64,000 nucleotides of DNA from Plazaster borealis (Eukaryota; Echinodermata; Asteroidea; Forcipulatida; Labidiasteridae). The stretch is from the NCBI GenBank assembly GCA_021014325.1, contig CM037473.1:24728822-24792821 (forward strand), given 5' to 3'. The notes beneath the pieces were generated by a model. That model made no database searches, was not told the origin of the DNA, and saw nothing but the letters and a program-made list of their open reading frames with translations. A program made the translations under genes and the position numbers. Within the stretch, counting starts at the first letter, position 1. Each line of letters starts with the position of its first letter. Positions 20,938-31,935 of the stretch are shown piece after piece.

Positions 20938-23900
20938 TTAATCAGAAAAAATTGCTTCAAGTGCAGCCCCGACCGCCCTCGCTATTCGGGTAAAAGCCTT
21001 GGGCAAGATGGAGAGCCTGAATGGGTATCGGGTTCCATTGTTTGGGAACCGACGAAATTTCTGGTGCTCCACTCTGATAGGGACGTGCAAGTATGCGTCC
21101 TTCAGATCCAGGCTGGCCGCCCATGCTGGTGTGATGAATGATTCAAGAATAATAATCCTCAGTGTATGCATATACAGAAATGCCTCGAACACATAAATCT
21201 GTTCAGTGGCAAAGTTTAGGATGGGATGCCATACGCCGGCCTCCTTGTTGGGAACTAAGAAGATCAACATGAACCCCATTTGTGTTTTGCCTGGGGGGAC
21301 CACTCACAACACCCTATTTGAGAGGAAGGTGATCTCCCCCTTGAGGGAGCGGTGCTTTGTTTGGCCGGCCGGCCGGCTGGTATTGGATCAGCTGAACGAG
21401 CATGCTGGGGGGGGGGGGGGCTCGAAAAGTCCAGTGCTTAACCGTGACCGACTGTATCGAGCACCCACCGATTGGGCGCAATCAAAGCCCGGGACCCCCG
21501 AGAAAACTCGAAGGCCGCCTCCCATGGGTCCGATGGCTGGCTGTCGCCTTGAATATCACTGTTGTCCAGGGAATGTCCGAGTCTGCACAGCTCGCACGGT
21601 CAAGGTGTATTGGGGCAGCCACAAAAACTACCGCCGACAGGCTTCAGCGGTTGGTGTTGGGGGATAACAAACATATTGTTCTTGCCCCGTGCATTGGTTG
21701 TGGGGGTTGGAGGCTTTCTGAGGTTGATTTTCTCAGTAACCTTCAACTGCTTTACTCCAACTTGCATGTATTCCTCGAATTTACTGGCACAAAGGTCCGG
21801 GCCCACCAGTGGGAGGTCCTCAAATCTTATGCGGGTGCCCTGCGATGGGAGAAACAGTGCGTCCAGCATGTTTTCCCAGCTGGACGAGGTTGTCAGGGAT
21901 GACACTCTTGTGAATTGGTTGAGCATCAAGTGGAGACATGGTAGCCCCAATGAAAAGATGTGGTTAACAAATCCGCTGGCACTGCCTCATAACCTGATAC
22001 TAGATACTTCGTTTGGAGAAGCAGGTTGACCGCATGCCCTAGCAGGAGGCCGATTCAAGTTTGCTGCAAGATTTGTTGGCAGAAGGCCTCTTAGAAGTCA
22101 TAATTCCCAAATCTGCTGCTAGCTAATGTCTCAGTCGTAGATGGAAGGTGTGGTGAAAAAATTATCAAAATTGGCTGGAGGGAAACGATAATGTGTTTTC
22201 TCGCTTGGAGAATGGTGGCCATTTGTCGCTAGTTTTCATAATAGCACAAATAATGCGATCCACACACACTTGATAAAACGTTGACCTTGCCTGTTGATGA
22301 ACCTGTTCTCTGCTTGAATGACTTTTGTTCAGACTGCGGGGGTTCGTCAGCCATGGTGGGGTAGTTGTAACACTCAAATTATGTCCCGCTGTACAAGTCA
22401 GAGTTCGTTTCTCTAAATGGAAAGTCGTTGCATCTGAGCAACCTCCTCCTTGTCCTCTGAAGAGTCCCCCAAAAGTGAAGATCAATCTGCCCAGCGACCG
22501 AGAGTCGCCTGGTGTATCAGGCAATTCGTTCGGGTCAGTGGCTGTGCAGCTCCCTTGAAGTCGAACATCATGGACAGGTGTAGGCTCAATGTGGGAGTAT
22601 GGCTAACAGTGTGCGGTATGTCCCTGATCATTGAGCTAACCAACCATGGCCAATGACTTATGGCTTTTGGGTGTAGGGGGCTGTGGAGCCTGACTAGACA
22701 CGTCTGCCGGGACCCCCACGATGTGGTAGATAGGGCTGACAACGTTTGATCAAAGGCCAGATGGAGTCAGCCCTGGAAACAGAGTCCTTACCCTGGTGGT
22801 TTTTGCCACAGTGGGATCAGTCTGAGGATTCATCCAACCTTGAAGAAGAACGGTGTGATTGTACGCCCTTACTTTTCTTGCTCTTCTTTTCGGAAGAGCT
22901 GCCCCAGGAAATATCCGATAATAATTCAGATGACACCTGGGGCACTGGGACTCCCGATCAACAGTAAAAATCCGATGACAAGACCGATCCTGCCGAGCGA
23001 AAATGAGCAGAGTCAGCCGGCCTGAGAGTCCCCCAGGCGATCCGTTCTGTGTCACTCAGATCATGTCCGACTGCCAGCACACTAAGCTCTGTGTGGGTGG
23101 TTATTCCCAAGGGATGTGTCCGGACTCCACCATTAAGGATTGTTGCTCAAAGCCACGCCTGGAGGGAGCCACTGCTAGTAAAACAACCACTTTGATCAAG
23201 AGGTGCATTAGACTAGAGGCATTGTTCAATGGTTCAAAAAGCACTTTTGAAAGAGTCAATTGTCTGGAAAAGGTCCCAAGACTAGCTTGCGTTTGGGAGG
23301 GGGTGCGCGGACAATTATCCCCTTAATGAGATGACATAAAGCCTGATTATCTGACACTGAAGAGTCATCCGGGAAATCTATATTATGAATTGCGGAGATG
23401 GCTTAGCAGTAAATATTAACAGTCATCTTTGCCAGGTCACTCACATGTAAATAGAGTAGGAAGTCACCCACCACCCCTACAGAACTTTGTTGGGATGGAG
23501 AGTGCCGTCTACACTATTTAAAGAAATGGTGTAGTCTGCTGTTGTAGATCTTTCTAGTTGAAGATTGTCAGCTGTGTGCCGCAATCACTGCAACTATAAG
23601 TTGCAAACAGGTCTAGGTGGAGACGATCGATCAGAGAGAATATCCCCTGAACCACTGAAGGGAGTCAAGTCGACTCTCTCTGTAGGGAAAATCCGACACC
23701 GAGAGAGGGCGTTGGCAGTGTTGTTGTCCTTGCCCGGAATATGGACTGCAGACAGAACAACAGTGTTGTATGTACCAGTGGAGCAGATCCCATGTGTGCA
23801 CAGTCGGTCTGAGCGTGTGCCCCCTTTTAAACTGTTTTAGAGGCTTCAGGTTGAGTATCAGGCACCATGCGCCTCCTTGGTGGGAACCAGAAAAAAAGTC

Positions 23901-24900
23901 GACATGAATCTCGTTTAGGTTTCCCGGACTGGACCACCGGAATTGCTCATTTCAAGAGGAGGAATCCTCCAAAAGTGAGTGGCGTTTTGTTAAGTCAGAC
24001 GGGATTTGCGTTTGACGTACGACCAAACAAGTCTGATGCATATCCCGGACTGACTGTTTTGAGCACCCACCATTGGGATATAACTTGAGCCCTGGACCCC
24101 CCACAAAGAATTAGAGGCAGCCCCCATGAGCCGCCCCCCTCATTTAGTACACTAGCCCAAATGGTCAGGAGACGCCCCCCCAGGGGCCTGAGGTCAAGTA
24201 AGGTTCGGTTTTCATGGAACCCCACCTGGATGTCCGCTGTATGCCATGGTCAGCGAGGTGGAAATGGAATGAATATATAGCCTAAAAAACTTGACTCTTG
24301 ACAGTCGACAATGGCGACAATGTCTCTTACCCCTGCATAATTTGCCCAAAGAAATCGATCTCCGAACTGGAAGAAGATCAGCAGCCGGGACGTTGACTCG
24401 TCCGATCTTTTTTAAGGGAGCGGCCAAGGGTCGAGTCTGAAGACAATTCAGAAGACACTAATAGCCTAAAGCATATCCGATACTGGGGAAAATCCGACAT
24501 AGATGGTGGTCCACACGAAGCCCAACTCTACCGGCCTGTAAACAGCATTGTGCGCCCGGGAGAGTGAGGGGGTGTGTTACAGCCTGTCTGCCCATACAGG
24601 AGCCTGTCCTGAGCCCCTGTGTGGCAAGTGCCGTTGAGCCAGGAGGGCACGGTTGTTGAGCAGCATTCATGGTGGGTGTTGCCCTGCCTACTCTGCTTTT
24701 TGGAGCTATAGTCCTGGGGCCAGAGGATATTTTGGATTTACCCTTGAACTGGACAGTGTCTCCTTTCTGACCCCAGAGCTGCCAGCACTCTTGGACTCGA
24801 GCAGTGCTGGGCAGGGGGCTGATGATGTGGTGGCAGGATATTGTCAACGGGTACAGTCTCACAAGGAATTGGTTCTTCCCAGTAAGAGGATAATTCCCCA
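20938..24900 (-). mobile_element. Degenerate DIRS-type retrotransposon (gag region and partial RT)
   Basis: At 21303-20938 (-) a reverse-transcriptase segment has FLVPNKEAGVWHPILNF, the domain A motif WAASLDLKDAYLHVPI, HQKFRRF and ARAVGAALEAI. These are typical of DIRS-group RT and close to gypsy RT. It stops before any YADD box, so RT is truncated. Upstream (21950-21600, -) VGPDLCASKFEEYMQ and VKQLKVTEKINLRK match the spacing seen in the 36 kb DIRS copy. The remainder up to about 24.9 kb is broken by stops and frameshifts. No tyrosine recombinase was found. The boundaries are approximate. Confidence 0.65.
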
Positions 24901-25414
24901 GTCACAGACATTCCTCGCTAAACGTTCAGCTGTTAGAATACACTGGACTAAACTCTACAATAATTTTTTATTAAATCTTAACAAGAAGTTGTACGCAAAA
25001 ATGGTGTAAATCACGCAAATGACGAAGCTGTTGGAAAAGCATGTGTACCATGTCCTATGCTTAGAAAAAGGGGAAATGAGTAGATCCGAACAGGCGCTAT
25101 TGTGTGTAAACCTTAGCATTATTGTATCTGCCAGTAGGAAAACATGCATATTTAGTAGTGACACAAGTAGAGTGATGTAGACATAATTTTTTGTATTAAA
25201 CCAATAAACAGAAACAGATGAACACAAGACAAAAACACCTTTAAAAGGTTGGTTTGTGTTCCCACCATTCATTTCTAGTGTTGAATTAGTTACCTTAATA
25301 ATTAAACAATTTAAAAAAGCAAAATAACACAGTTTATTGAATCATCATGGAGGTTGAATTCACACTTTAAACAGTTTACTTACATACATGTACATGTCAT
25401 TTTGAGAAATCATT
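24901..25414. other. Gene-free stretch
   Basis: Between the DIRS relic and a MITE. A 105-codon - frame at 24955-25272 has no motif or splice support. Confidence 0.3.
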
Positions 25415-25810
25415 TTAAAGGCATCGATACATGTTTGGTAATTGGAGCCTATTGTTTGTTTCAATCCTACATAATTGTAGATATATACCATAAAACTAAC
25501 CAGTGAAAATTTCATTTCAAAAGGTGGTAGCGTTTTTGAGATATTGCCTAATATCTGGAGCGGTTATGTCCACGCAGGAAGAATAATCTGCATTGAAATA
25601 AACACTCTGAGAAGCGCTACCATAACGCTTCTCAATATTCAAAATATTTTGGGGATAAAAAGTGATATATTTTTCAATAACTGCAGTCCTTCGAAGTAAA
25701 AAGTCTCTCAAAATGAATTATACTAGCCAAAGCTGCTGTACTTCTTACCAAGTAATTTTTTATTGCCATAAATTTTCAGAGTCATTACCAAACATGTACG
25801 ATGCCTTTAA
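25415..25810 (+). mobile_element. TTAA-flanked MITE, interior type I, copy 3
   Basis: Both TTAA copies are intact. The termini AGGCATCGATACATG and CATGTACGATGCCT are inverted. The interior is type I and full length. Confidence 0.8.
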
Positions 25811-26047
25811 AGCTCATTTTCAAAATACCATAAAAATGTTTAGGACAATTTTATTTAAACGCATTTGTCAAAACACATTTTTTTAAGTATATCATCTTTT
25901 CCACCACACACCATATATTTATACTACATTATACAGAAACCAAAACATTTGTATATCAAATGCATGAACACAACTTCATGACATTATATCAAACGCAATC
26001 AATTATTTGCGGCACCTCAACATAAATAAGCTGTAAATGCACGACAG

Positions 26048-28800
26048 AGGGGAGAGGTTACCAGCACTTCACCCTCAGCCAGTATTCTCAGTATACGGCT
26101 GTGAAATTGAACCAATAAACTTGAGTTTTAAGATCCAATGAAAACATGACCAGAAGTTCTATTTGAACATTTGAGGGGAGAGGTTACCAGCACTTCACCC
26201 TCAGCCAGTATTCTCAGTATACGGCTATGAAATTTAAACCAATAAGCTTAAGTTTTAAGATCCACTGAAAACATGACCAGAACTTCCAATTGAACATTAA
26301 AATTGAGGAGAGAGGTTACCAGCACTTCACCCTCAGCCAGTATTCTCAGTATATGGCTATGAAATTTAAACCAACTTAAGTTTGAAGATCCACTGAAAAC
26401 ATGACCAGAACTTCTAATTGAACATTTGAAGGGAGAGGTTACCAGCACTTCACCCTCAGCCAGTATTCTCAGTATACGGCTAAATAAAATTAAATTGAAA
26501 CATCTTGTTGATAGACGACATTGATATTGTATTTCCTTCTTCCGTGCTGAATTTTTAATATTTTTAACACCTTATGAACGGGTAGAGGTTCCTACATGTA
26601 GAATATTCCTCTCAGCCAGAATAGTTGACTTTTGCATGTACCATTGAAGATAGTTGGCTCATTTTAAGTAGCAAGCATAATTTCCGCGCAACGCAGTGCA
26701 AAAAGTTTTTCTTCCCTATGATGAAGTAGATCACTTAAAAACAATTGAATATCATTGAACGGAGAAATTTCCAGCACATTGTCTTCAACGAGAATTTTCA
26801 ACAGCCTGGTTTGTGTTTGACTCAACAATCGAGAAGTTCCATAGACTCATATTTTCCAAATCTATACTTCAGTACGGTATGTTGATGAGTAGTGTCAATC
26901 CTCAAGTTGTAGTCACAAGCTATCTTACTCCAGGTTCACAGTTTACAATGTGGTAATTCATGTTTACTTTTATGTCCCAATATGCTGCCTTTGTACGCAG
27001 CAACATTACCAATGCCCATTTGAAAGTTCTCCATAGAAACAAAGGTGGTGTGTAGGTCCACTTGCAACATCATTGCATAATTGAAGAAGTAATTGCCCAT
27101 GCATGTGGTTTTGGTGTGCACAGCAACCCAGTTCATATAAATGTTTAACTTCATTTTGGTTTATGAATTACTCAATTATACCCATGGTAGCCGAGCTTGG
27201 GTACTTTTTCCAAAGTTTCACCATTGTTCTAGTTTATAGTTTTAACATCTGGTGGCATTGTACAACAGAGAATGGTTATCTCAAAAAATGTTGGAGTTTT
27301 TTTATAAAATTGGTGGCAGGCAAATTGTTCCATGATGAAAAAGTCCTACAGATGTAGTTGAAAATAAAATCTGGCAGAAATAAAATACTGAGAATTTACA
27401 GATTTCAGATTGTGACCGGTAACTTCTACGACTCTCGAACATGAGTTGCCATGCTTAACTACATCATGACTTATTGTTCAGGAACATCCGAGGTGTGTAA
27501 TGTAAGTATAAGTCTGGCAATTTGAAAGATGGATCACTTCATGTGGGTACGTGGCTTGTCCTTCAATATACATTTAGGGGGTGTTTAACACAAAGATGAA
27601 ACAGTTGAAATAATGGCAGGCTAGATGGAGCAGCAAACCAGAGACAGGTACAACTAGTTTTACTCCGGGATCCTCAACATGGTAGAAGATCAAGAGGGCA
27701 TCATGCAGCATTGTTTGTGTACAGCCTGGAGCGCGACTCTGGCATTAACCGCAGTGACCTACCAGCAATCATGGAACGAGGAGACCAGTGGGGACCGTTG
27801 TCAGCAATGTCCAAATTCGCTCAATTTAATAATGATGAGTTTTCTAGACTTAATGTAGTTTACAATCCTGATAAGATGATTAAAATGAACTGCTGCCATC
27901 ATCTGAAGTAATGTGCCTCGAGTTGAAATCACTGATGATGCTAGAATTACAGAATTGGCCTTTATCATTTGGAAAACATTGACAAATGCCATAAGCAAGT
28001 GTGTATACAAGCTCTCTGAGTGGGGGGTTTCCAGGCAAATCACAATATCAAAATGATGTAGCATCTAGATGTGACAACCATCACCTGATCATTCATTTTG
28101 TGCGTCTAAACCATATCCTTCATACATGTAGGCTCAACAATAAGAGCCTGATGATCTACAGACTTGTCACAATTAATTCTGTAAACAGGTTTTTGGTCCT
28201 TTTATCACACGTTAAAACTTTTTACAAAAGCCCTAAGGTACATTTAATATGGTCATGTTAACGGTTTAACAAAATAATCTCAGTAAAATGCGACTAGGGG
28301 AGAGGTTACCAGCACATCACCCTCAGCCAAGATCCTCAGCATCTGGCTAATGCAGAAAGTGAAAAACGAGGGGGGGGGGAAATATTCACTCTTACTTTTC
28401 AGCTTGTTTCAAGGGGAGAAGTTCTCTCTTTTTCTTTGCACATATTTCACACTGATAATTCTTTACAAATATTTGATACTTGATGAATAAAAAATAAAAC
28501 AAGTGTGCAACATTGTTACCGAATTTAAGGGGAGAGGTTACCAGCACATCACCCACAAGCCAGGATCCTCAGCATCTGGCTATAAATTTCAAAACTCGAT
28601 CTGAATTTCCAAATTTATTTCTAAAGCGTAGTAGAGCAAGAGTTCAATCTTTTCACATTTATTTCTACAACAATGATTCATAAAACATCCATTTATAGCT
28701 TGAACAATCGTTATCGATGGATGATTTCACTGACAAAAGCAAAGCGGCTCCAAAGTCGACATTTAACAGGGGAGACGTTACCAGCACGTCATCCTTTCAT
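26048..28800 (-). repeat. Dispersed array of ~52 bp blocks (mini-exon-like or hairpin-like)
   Basis: Blocks lie at 26048-26100, 26174-26226, 26307-26358, 26430-26481, 28297-28348 and 28529-28581. Diverged members are at 26578-26630, 26759-26812 and 28769-28800. The + strand reads AGAGGTTACCAGCAC then CCCTCAGCC and ends GGCT. On the - strand the six clear blocks have AG at the 5' end after a pyrimidine-rich tract and CTG|GTAACC at the 3' end, bounding 37-38 nt. The - frame gives LRILAEGDVLVTSP-like peptide. The 26759 block keeps it as LLKILVEDNVLEISP despite heavy nucleotide change. The + strand can fold a hairpin AGCC-GTAT/ATAC-GGCT. Outside the blocks, the 28 kb copies share no flanks with the 26 kb copies. 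Function unknown. Confidence 0.5.
27613..27911 (+). CDS. Uncharacterised open frame, possible transposon relic
   Basis: A frame of about 99 codons follows TGA near 27610 and ends TAA at 27909-27911. It includes RQVQLVLLRDPQHGRR, GHHAALFVYSLERDSGINR and DQWGPLSAMSKFAQFNND. It is more GC-rich than its surroundings at 27640-27810, and a second + frame is also open there. No domain was recognised. It could be a transposon fragment or an exon. Confidence 0.25.
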
Positions 28801-28809
28801 GTTGATGTA

Positions 28810-29340
28810 CTGGATGTTACTACATCTTAACATAACAATGATGTTCTGAAGCCAATAAGTAGATAAAGTTGCACAACTTCATTTGGTAACCCTTTGAATT
28901 TGGAGGTTGAATTAGTTACTTGAAAATCACATCACTGATCATAACTCCACTATGTAGCCTTACCGACATCTCTAAACGTTTGTATCACAATGTTTCAATA
29001 CATACAATAATTCTTAGTTTTAACTTCACAGTCAAATCATGGGCATAAATAATTATACCATAATAACTGTTTGTACCGGAAATTCTGTGTACCCCCTTTG
29101 TGAAGGAAGATAAATCCTTCAAAATACACGTTTTTCACAATGTGCCCAAGTGATGTAAAAAGATTAATACAAATTGCACACTTTGTATCAGACACAAAAC
29201 TGCGGTTTGTCAAAAAAATTGAGGAAAGTGCAAGGTGTAGCAAGACTTTGAACTGTGATTTTCAAGTATCATTTGCACATCTGAGAAATCTACAACGGAG
29301 AAACCAGGTGATCAGCTGAAAAGTTGCATGCCTGTTGTAT
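28810..29340. other. Gene-free stretch
   Basis: AT-rich and unstructured. The 29037 open frame on - has no support. Confidence 0.3.
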
Positions 29341-29345
29341 GCAGA

Positions 29346-29812
29346 AATTAAAAGCGATTGGGAATCACTGTTCCTCAGCATAACAGTTCTTTACTTGAGG
29401 TTCTTGTTTCATCTTCTCTTGAGATGCTTCTGTTGGGAAGGCTTTTAAATTCTGTTCTGTGTTCTCAGTCTTAAGTTCTTCACTGCTTCACTGTATACAG
29501 AAATTGAAAGCGATTGGGGATCACTGTTCCTCAGCATAACAGTTCTTTACTTGAGGTTCTTGTTTCATCTTCTCTTGAGATGCTTCTGTTGGGAAGGCTT
29601 TTTAATTCTGTTTTGTGTTCTCAGTCTTAAGTTCTTCACTGCTTCACTGTATACAGAAATTGAAAGCGATTGGGGATCACTGTTCCTCAGCATAACAGTT
29701 CTTTACTTGAGGTTCTTGTTTCATCTTCTCTTGAGATGCTTCTGTTGGGAAGGTTCTTTAATTCTGTTCTGTGTTCTCAGTCTTAAGTTCTTCACTGCTT
29801 CACTCATTCAAG
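29346..29812 (-). repeat. Three-unit 156 bp tandem repeat
   Basis: Three copies with an exact 156 bp period each carry CTCAGCATAACAGTTCTTTA and GAGATGCTTCTGTTGGGAAG (+). On the - strand the unit nearest 29346 is open as a Glu/Lys-rich peptide (EELKTENTEQ, MKQEPQVKNCYAEEQ). The other two have an in-frame TAA. A pyrimidine-rich tract ending in TATACAG recurs before two of the units. It may be duplicated exons that decayed, or a simple tandem repeat. Confidence 0.7.
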
Positions 29813-30238
29813 AAATACCGGTTTGTTTTTACAAGAGTCTGTAATTTTACAAGGTGTTGCTTTTTTGTGGCAATGGCTGTGCTGTACTGAGATGTTACTG
29901 TTGTCGATCCGAGGTGTTTCACTCCACTGAAATTTTGTATAGCATAGTTGATGGACACACTCCAAAAACAATTGGGTACTCTGTTCCATCTGTTAGGTTT
30001 CTGGAAACAATCACAGAAAAAGTCATCATTTATTTCATTGAACACATTACATTTTAGTAAATCAATTTCTTTTTCTTTCCCTTCCACTCAAATCAATTTA
30101 TTTCTGAGACTTGACAAGTAGGTAAGCCAACCTGGGGCAAATACAACTATGACCAAGGCATTAAACTTGCATCGGGGATAAAGAATACAATTGTTGTTCT
30201 ACCCATACATCAATGTGTGTTAAGCACTGTGTAGTGTA

Positions 30239-30389
30239 AACTCAGTACTTTCCTGAGTCCTGTGAAAAAAACTACAGGCATTGCTCTAGACATCTGCTCT
30301 AGAATGGTAAAGGTTGTGGGTTTGAATCCCATACGAGTAATTATGCCTGAGGATTTTATTCACAAGATTCAGGAAAGTACTAAGTAGGC
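30239..30389. mobile_element. Small MITE enclosing a tRNA-like B box
   Basis: The ends ACTCAGTACTTTCCTGAGTC and GATTCAGGAAAGTACTAAGT are inverted. The interior holds GTGGGTTTGAATCCCA, a B-box match. A palindromic element built around a tRNA-derived core. Confidence 0.55.
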
Positions 30390-30411
30390 CCTATACAGTG
30401 CTTAAAGGGAT

Positions 30412-30798
30412 TGTATACGCTTGGTCATTAGAACCCACTATTTGTTTCAATCTTATATAGTTGTAGATATATACCATAAAAATAACCTGTGAAAATTTAA
30501 TTTCAAAAGGTGGTAGTGTTTTTTAGATATTTCCAAAAATCTGGAGCGGTTATGTCCACGCAGGAAGAATAATCTGCAATTGGAATACGCAATCTGAGAA
30601 ACGTTACTGTCAGGAACCCTTCTCAAATTCAAATTTTTTGGGATAAAAAGTGGTATCTTTTTCCATAACCGCAGTACTTTTAAGTGAAAAGTTTCTCGAA
30701 ATGCATTAAACTATCCAAAGCTGCTGTACTTCTTACCAAGTAAGTTTTTATTGCCATTAGTTTTCAGAGTCATTACCAACTGTATACAGACCCTTTAA
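30412..30798 (+). mobile_element. TTAA-flanked MITE, interior type I, copy 4
   Basis: Both TTAA copies are present. The termini AGGGATTGTATACG and GTATACAGACCCT are inverted. The interior is type I. Confidence 0.8.
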
Positions 30799-31801
30799 AA
30801 CATATCGATGTAGGGTAAAACACACACACATAATTATGGCAATACAAAAAATACATAATAGCAATCGAGTTTAGCTATTCAAGAAACCACAAACAACAGT
30901 TTCATAATTTGTAACAAAGCCCAAAGTGCACATTAATTAAAACAACCCGCCATAACTGTAACTCAACCAACAAATATTCTGAATCATTAACTCTATGAAA
31001 GTGTGATTGCAAACTAGTTAAAAGAACTATACAAAGCCAAGTAAAAAAGGTGAAACCATAAATATTTACCTTTTATCTCAAGCTTACTCCATCATCTAAT
31101 CCAACAAAGCAAGAAATGGAGTCATCAAGGGTATCCTCAGGCCAATTTGCTACAGAAACTCTCTGACAAAAGAGTGACATGTAAAAGTACAAGTGTAAGT
31201 TTTCTTTATAACTTGAACAAATGCATTACAATAGTTGATTTTTCATAGATTTGAAGTAGGGCTTGATGTTTATATACAATGGGTTGAGTCTATTGACATG
31301 ATGAGTAAAAAGGACCAGTAAATTCACAACAAATTTGTCCAGCAGTTTGGTGTTTTGTCCCAAACATGCAGTTATACCAACACGTACACAAATGTACATT
31401 TTATGCACAGTTTTTAAGTTCTGAAGTCATTAAGAAGTCAACTTTTAAGTGAAACAACAAACAGTCCACCTCTTACAAAGAACACTGTATAGTCCAGTGA
31501 AAGTACTGGTTACAAGTACTATGGTCTTGCAGATATTTAATTGAAATTACAGCCATGCCTCAACTCGTTAGCAGTAAACTGAAATGAAAAATGTGTAGTT
31601 CGAGTGGAACACTGAACCTGTGTTGCTTATTTTTTTCACAATGTGGTAGTAATAAATTTTTACAATGATCCAATTTTTCCGAAACCTAAAGCAACAAAAA
31701 ACAGTATCAAAGCAACTGGAAAAAGCCTTGACTTGATTAGAATCTGATTATTCTCAACGTCCACTACAGAAGAAACAGGTTTACTGGACTCACCATCAAT
31801 T
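30799..31801 (-). other. 3' flank / UTR of gene D
   Basis: Downstream of the gene D stop on -. ATTAAA (- strand) near 31541 and AATAAA near 30355 are candidate poly(A) signals. No other gene was recognised. Confidence 0.3.
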
Positions 31802-31935
31802 CTAAATTCTGTAATGTCCACACACCGCCCTAGATCCCTCCCAGTATATGTTTGACAAGTTCATATTCTGCGCTCCATGTAAGAAAAAATGAAAGTGGAC
31901 AGCATCTTCTTTGACATCATCCTGGATCAAACATT
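31802..31935 (-). CDS. Gene D terminal exon
   Basis: A nearly pure pyrimidine tract (tttctttttctttttctttt then AG) precedes 43 sense codons and TAG. Two leading bases join the single base from the 34274 donor to make a GAA codon. This frame is open across the whole exon while another frame carries early stops. Confidence 0.6.

Noticed and set aside
26048..26481. CRISPR-like array
   Set aside because: The spacing of 122-136 bp, shared spacers and eukaryotic setting do not fit; the first four units are a tandem duplication including their flanks.
29551..29844. Hydrophobic 97-codon + open frame
   Set aside because: Antisense shadow of the 156 bp tandem repeat; the frame stays open because the period is a multiple of three.
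31660..31860. Open frame on - ending in a hydrophobic tail (RLFPVALILFFVALGFGKIG)
   Set aside because: It overlaps the gene D terminal exon in another frame, has an early stop next to the exon start, and no acceptor of matching phase joins it to the upstream exon. Most likely 3' UTR, though a GPI-type alternative end is not fully excluded.
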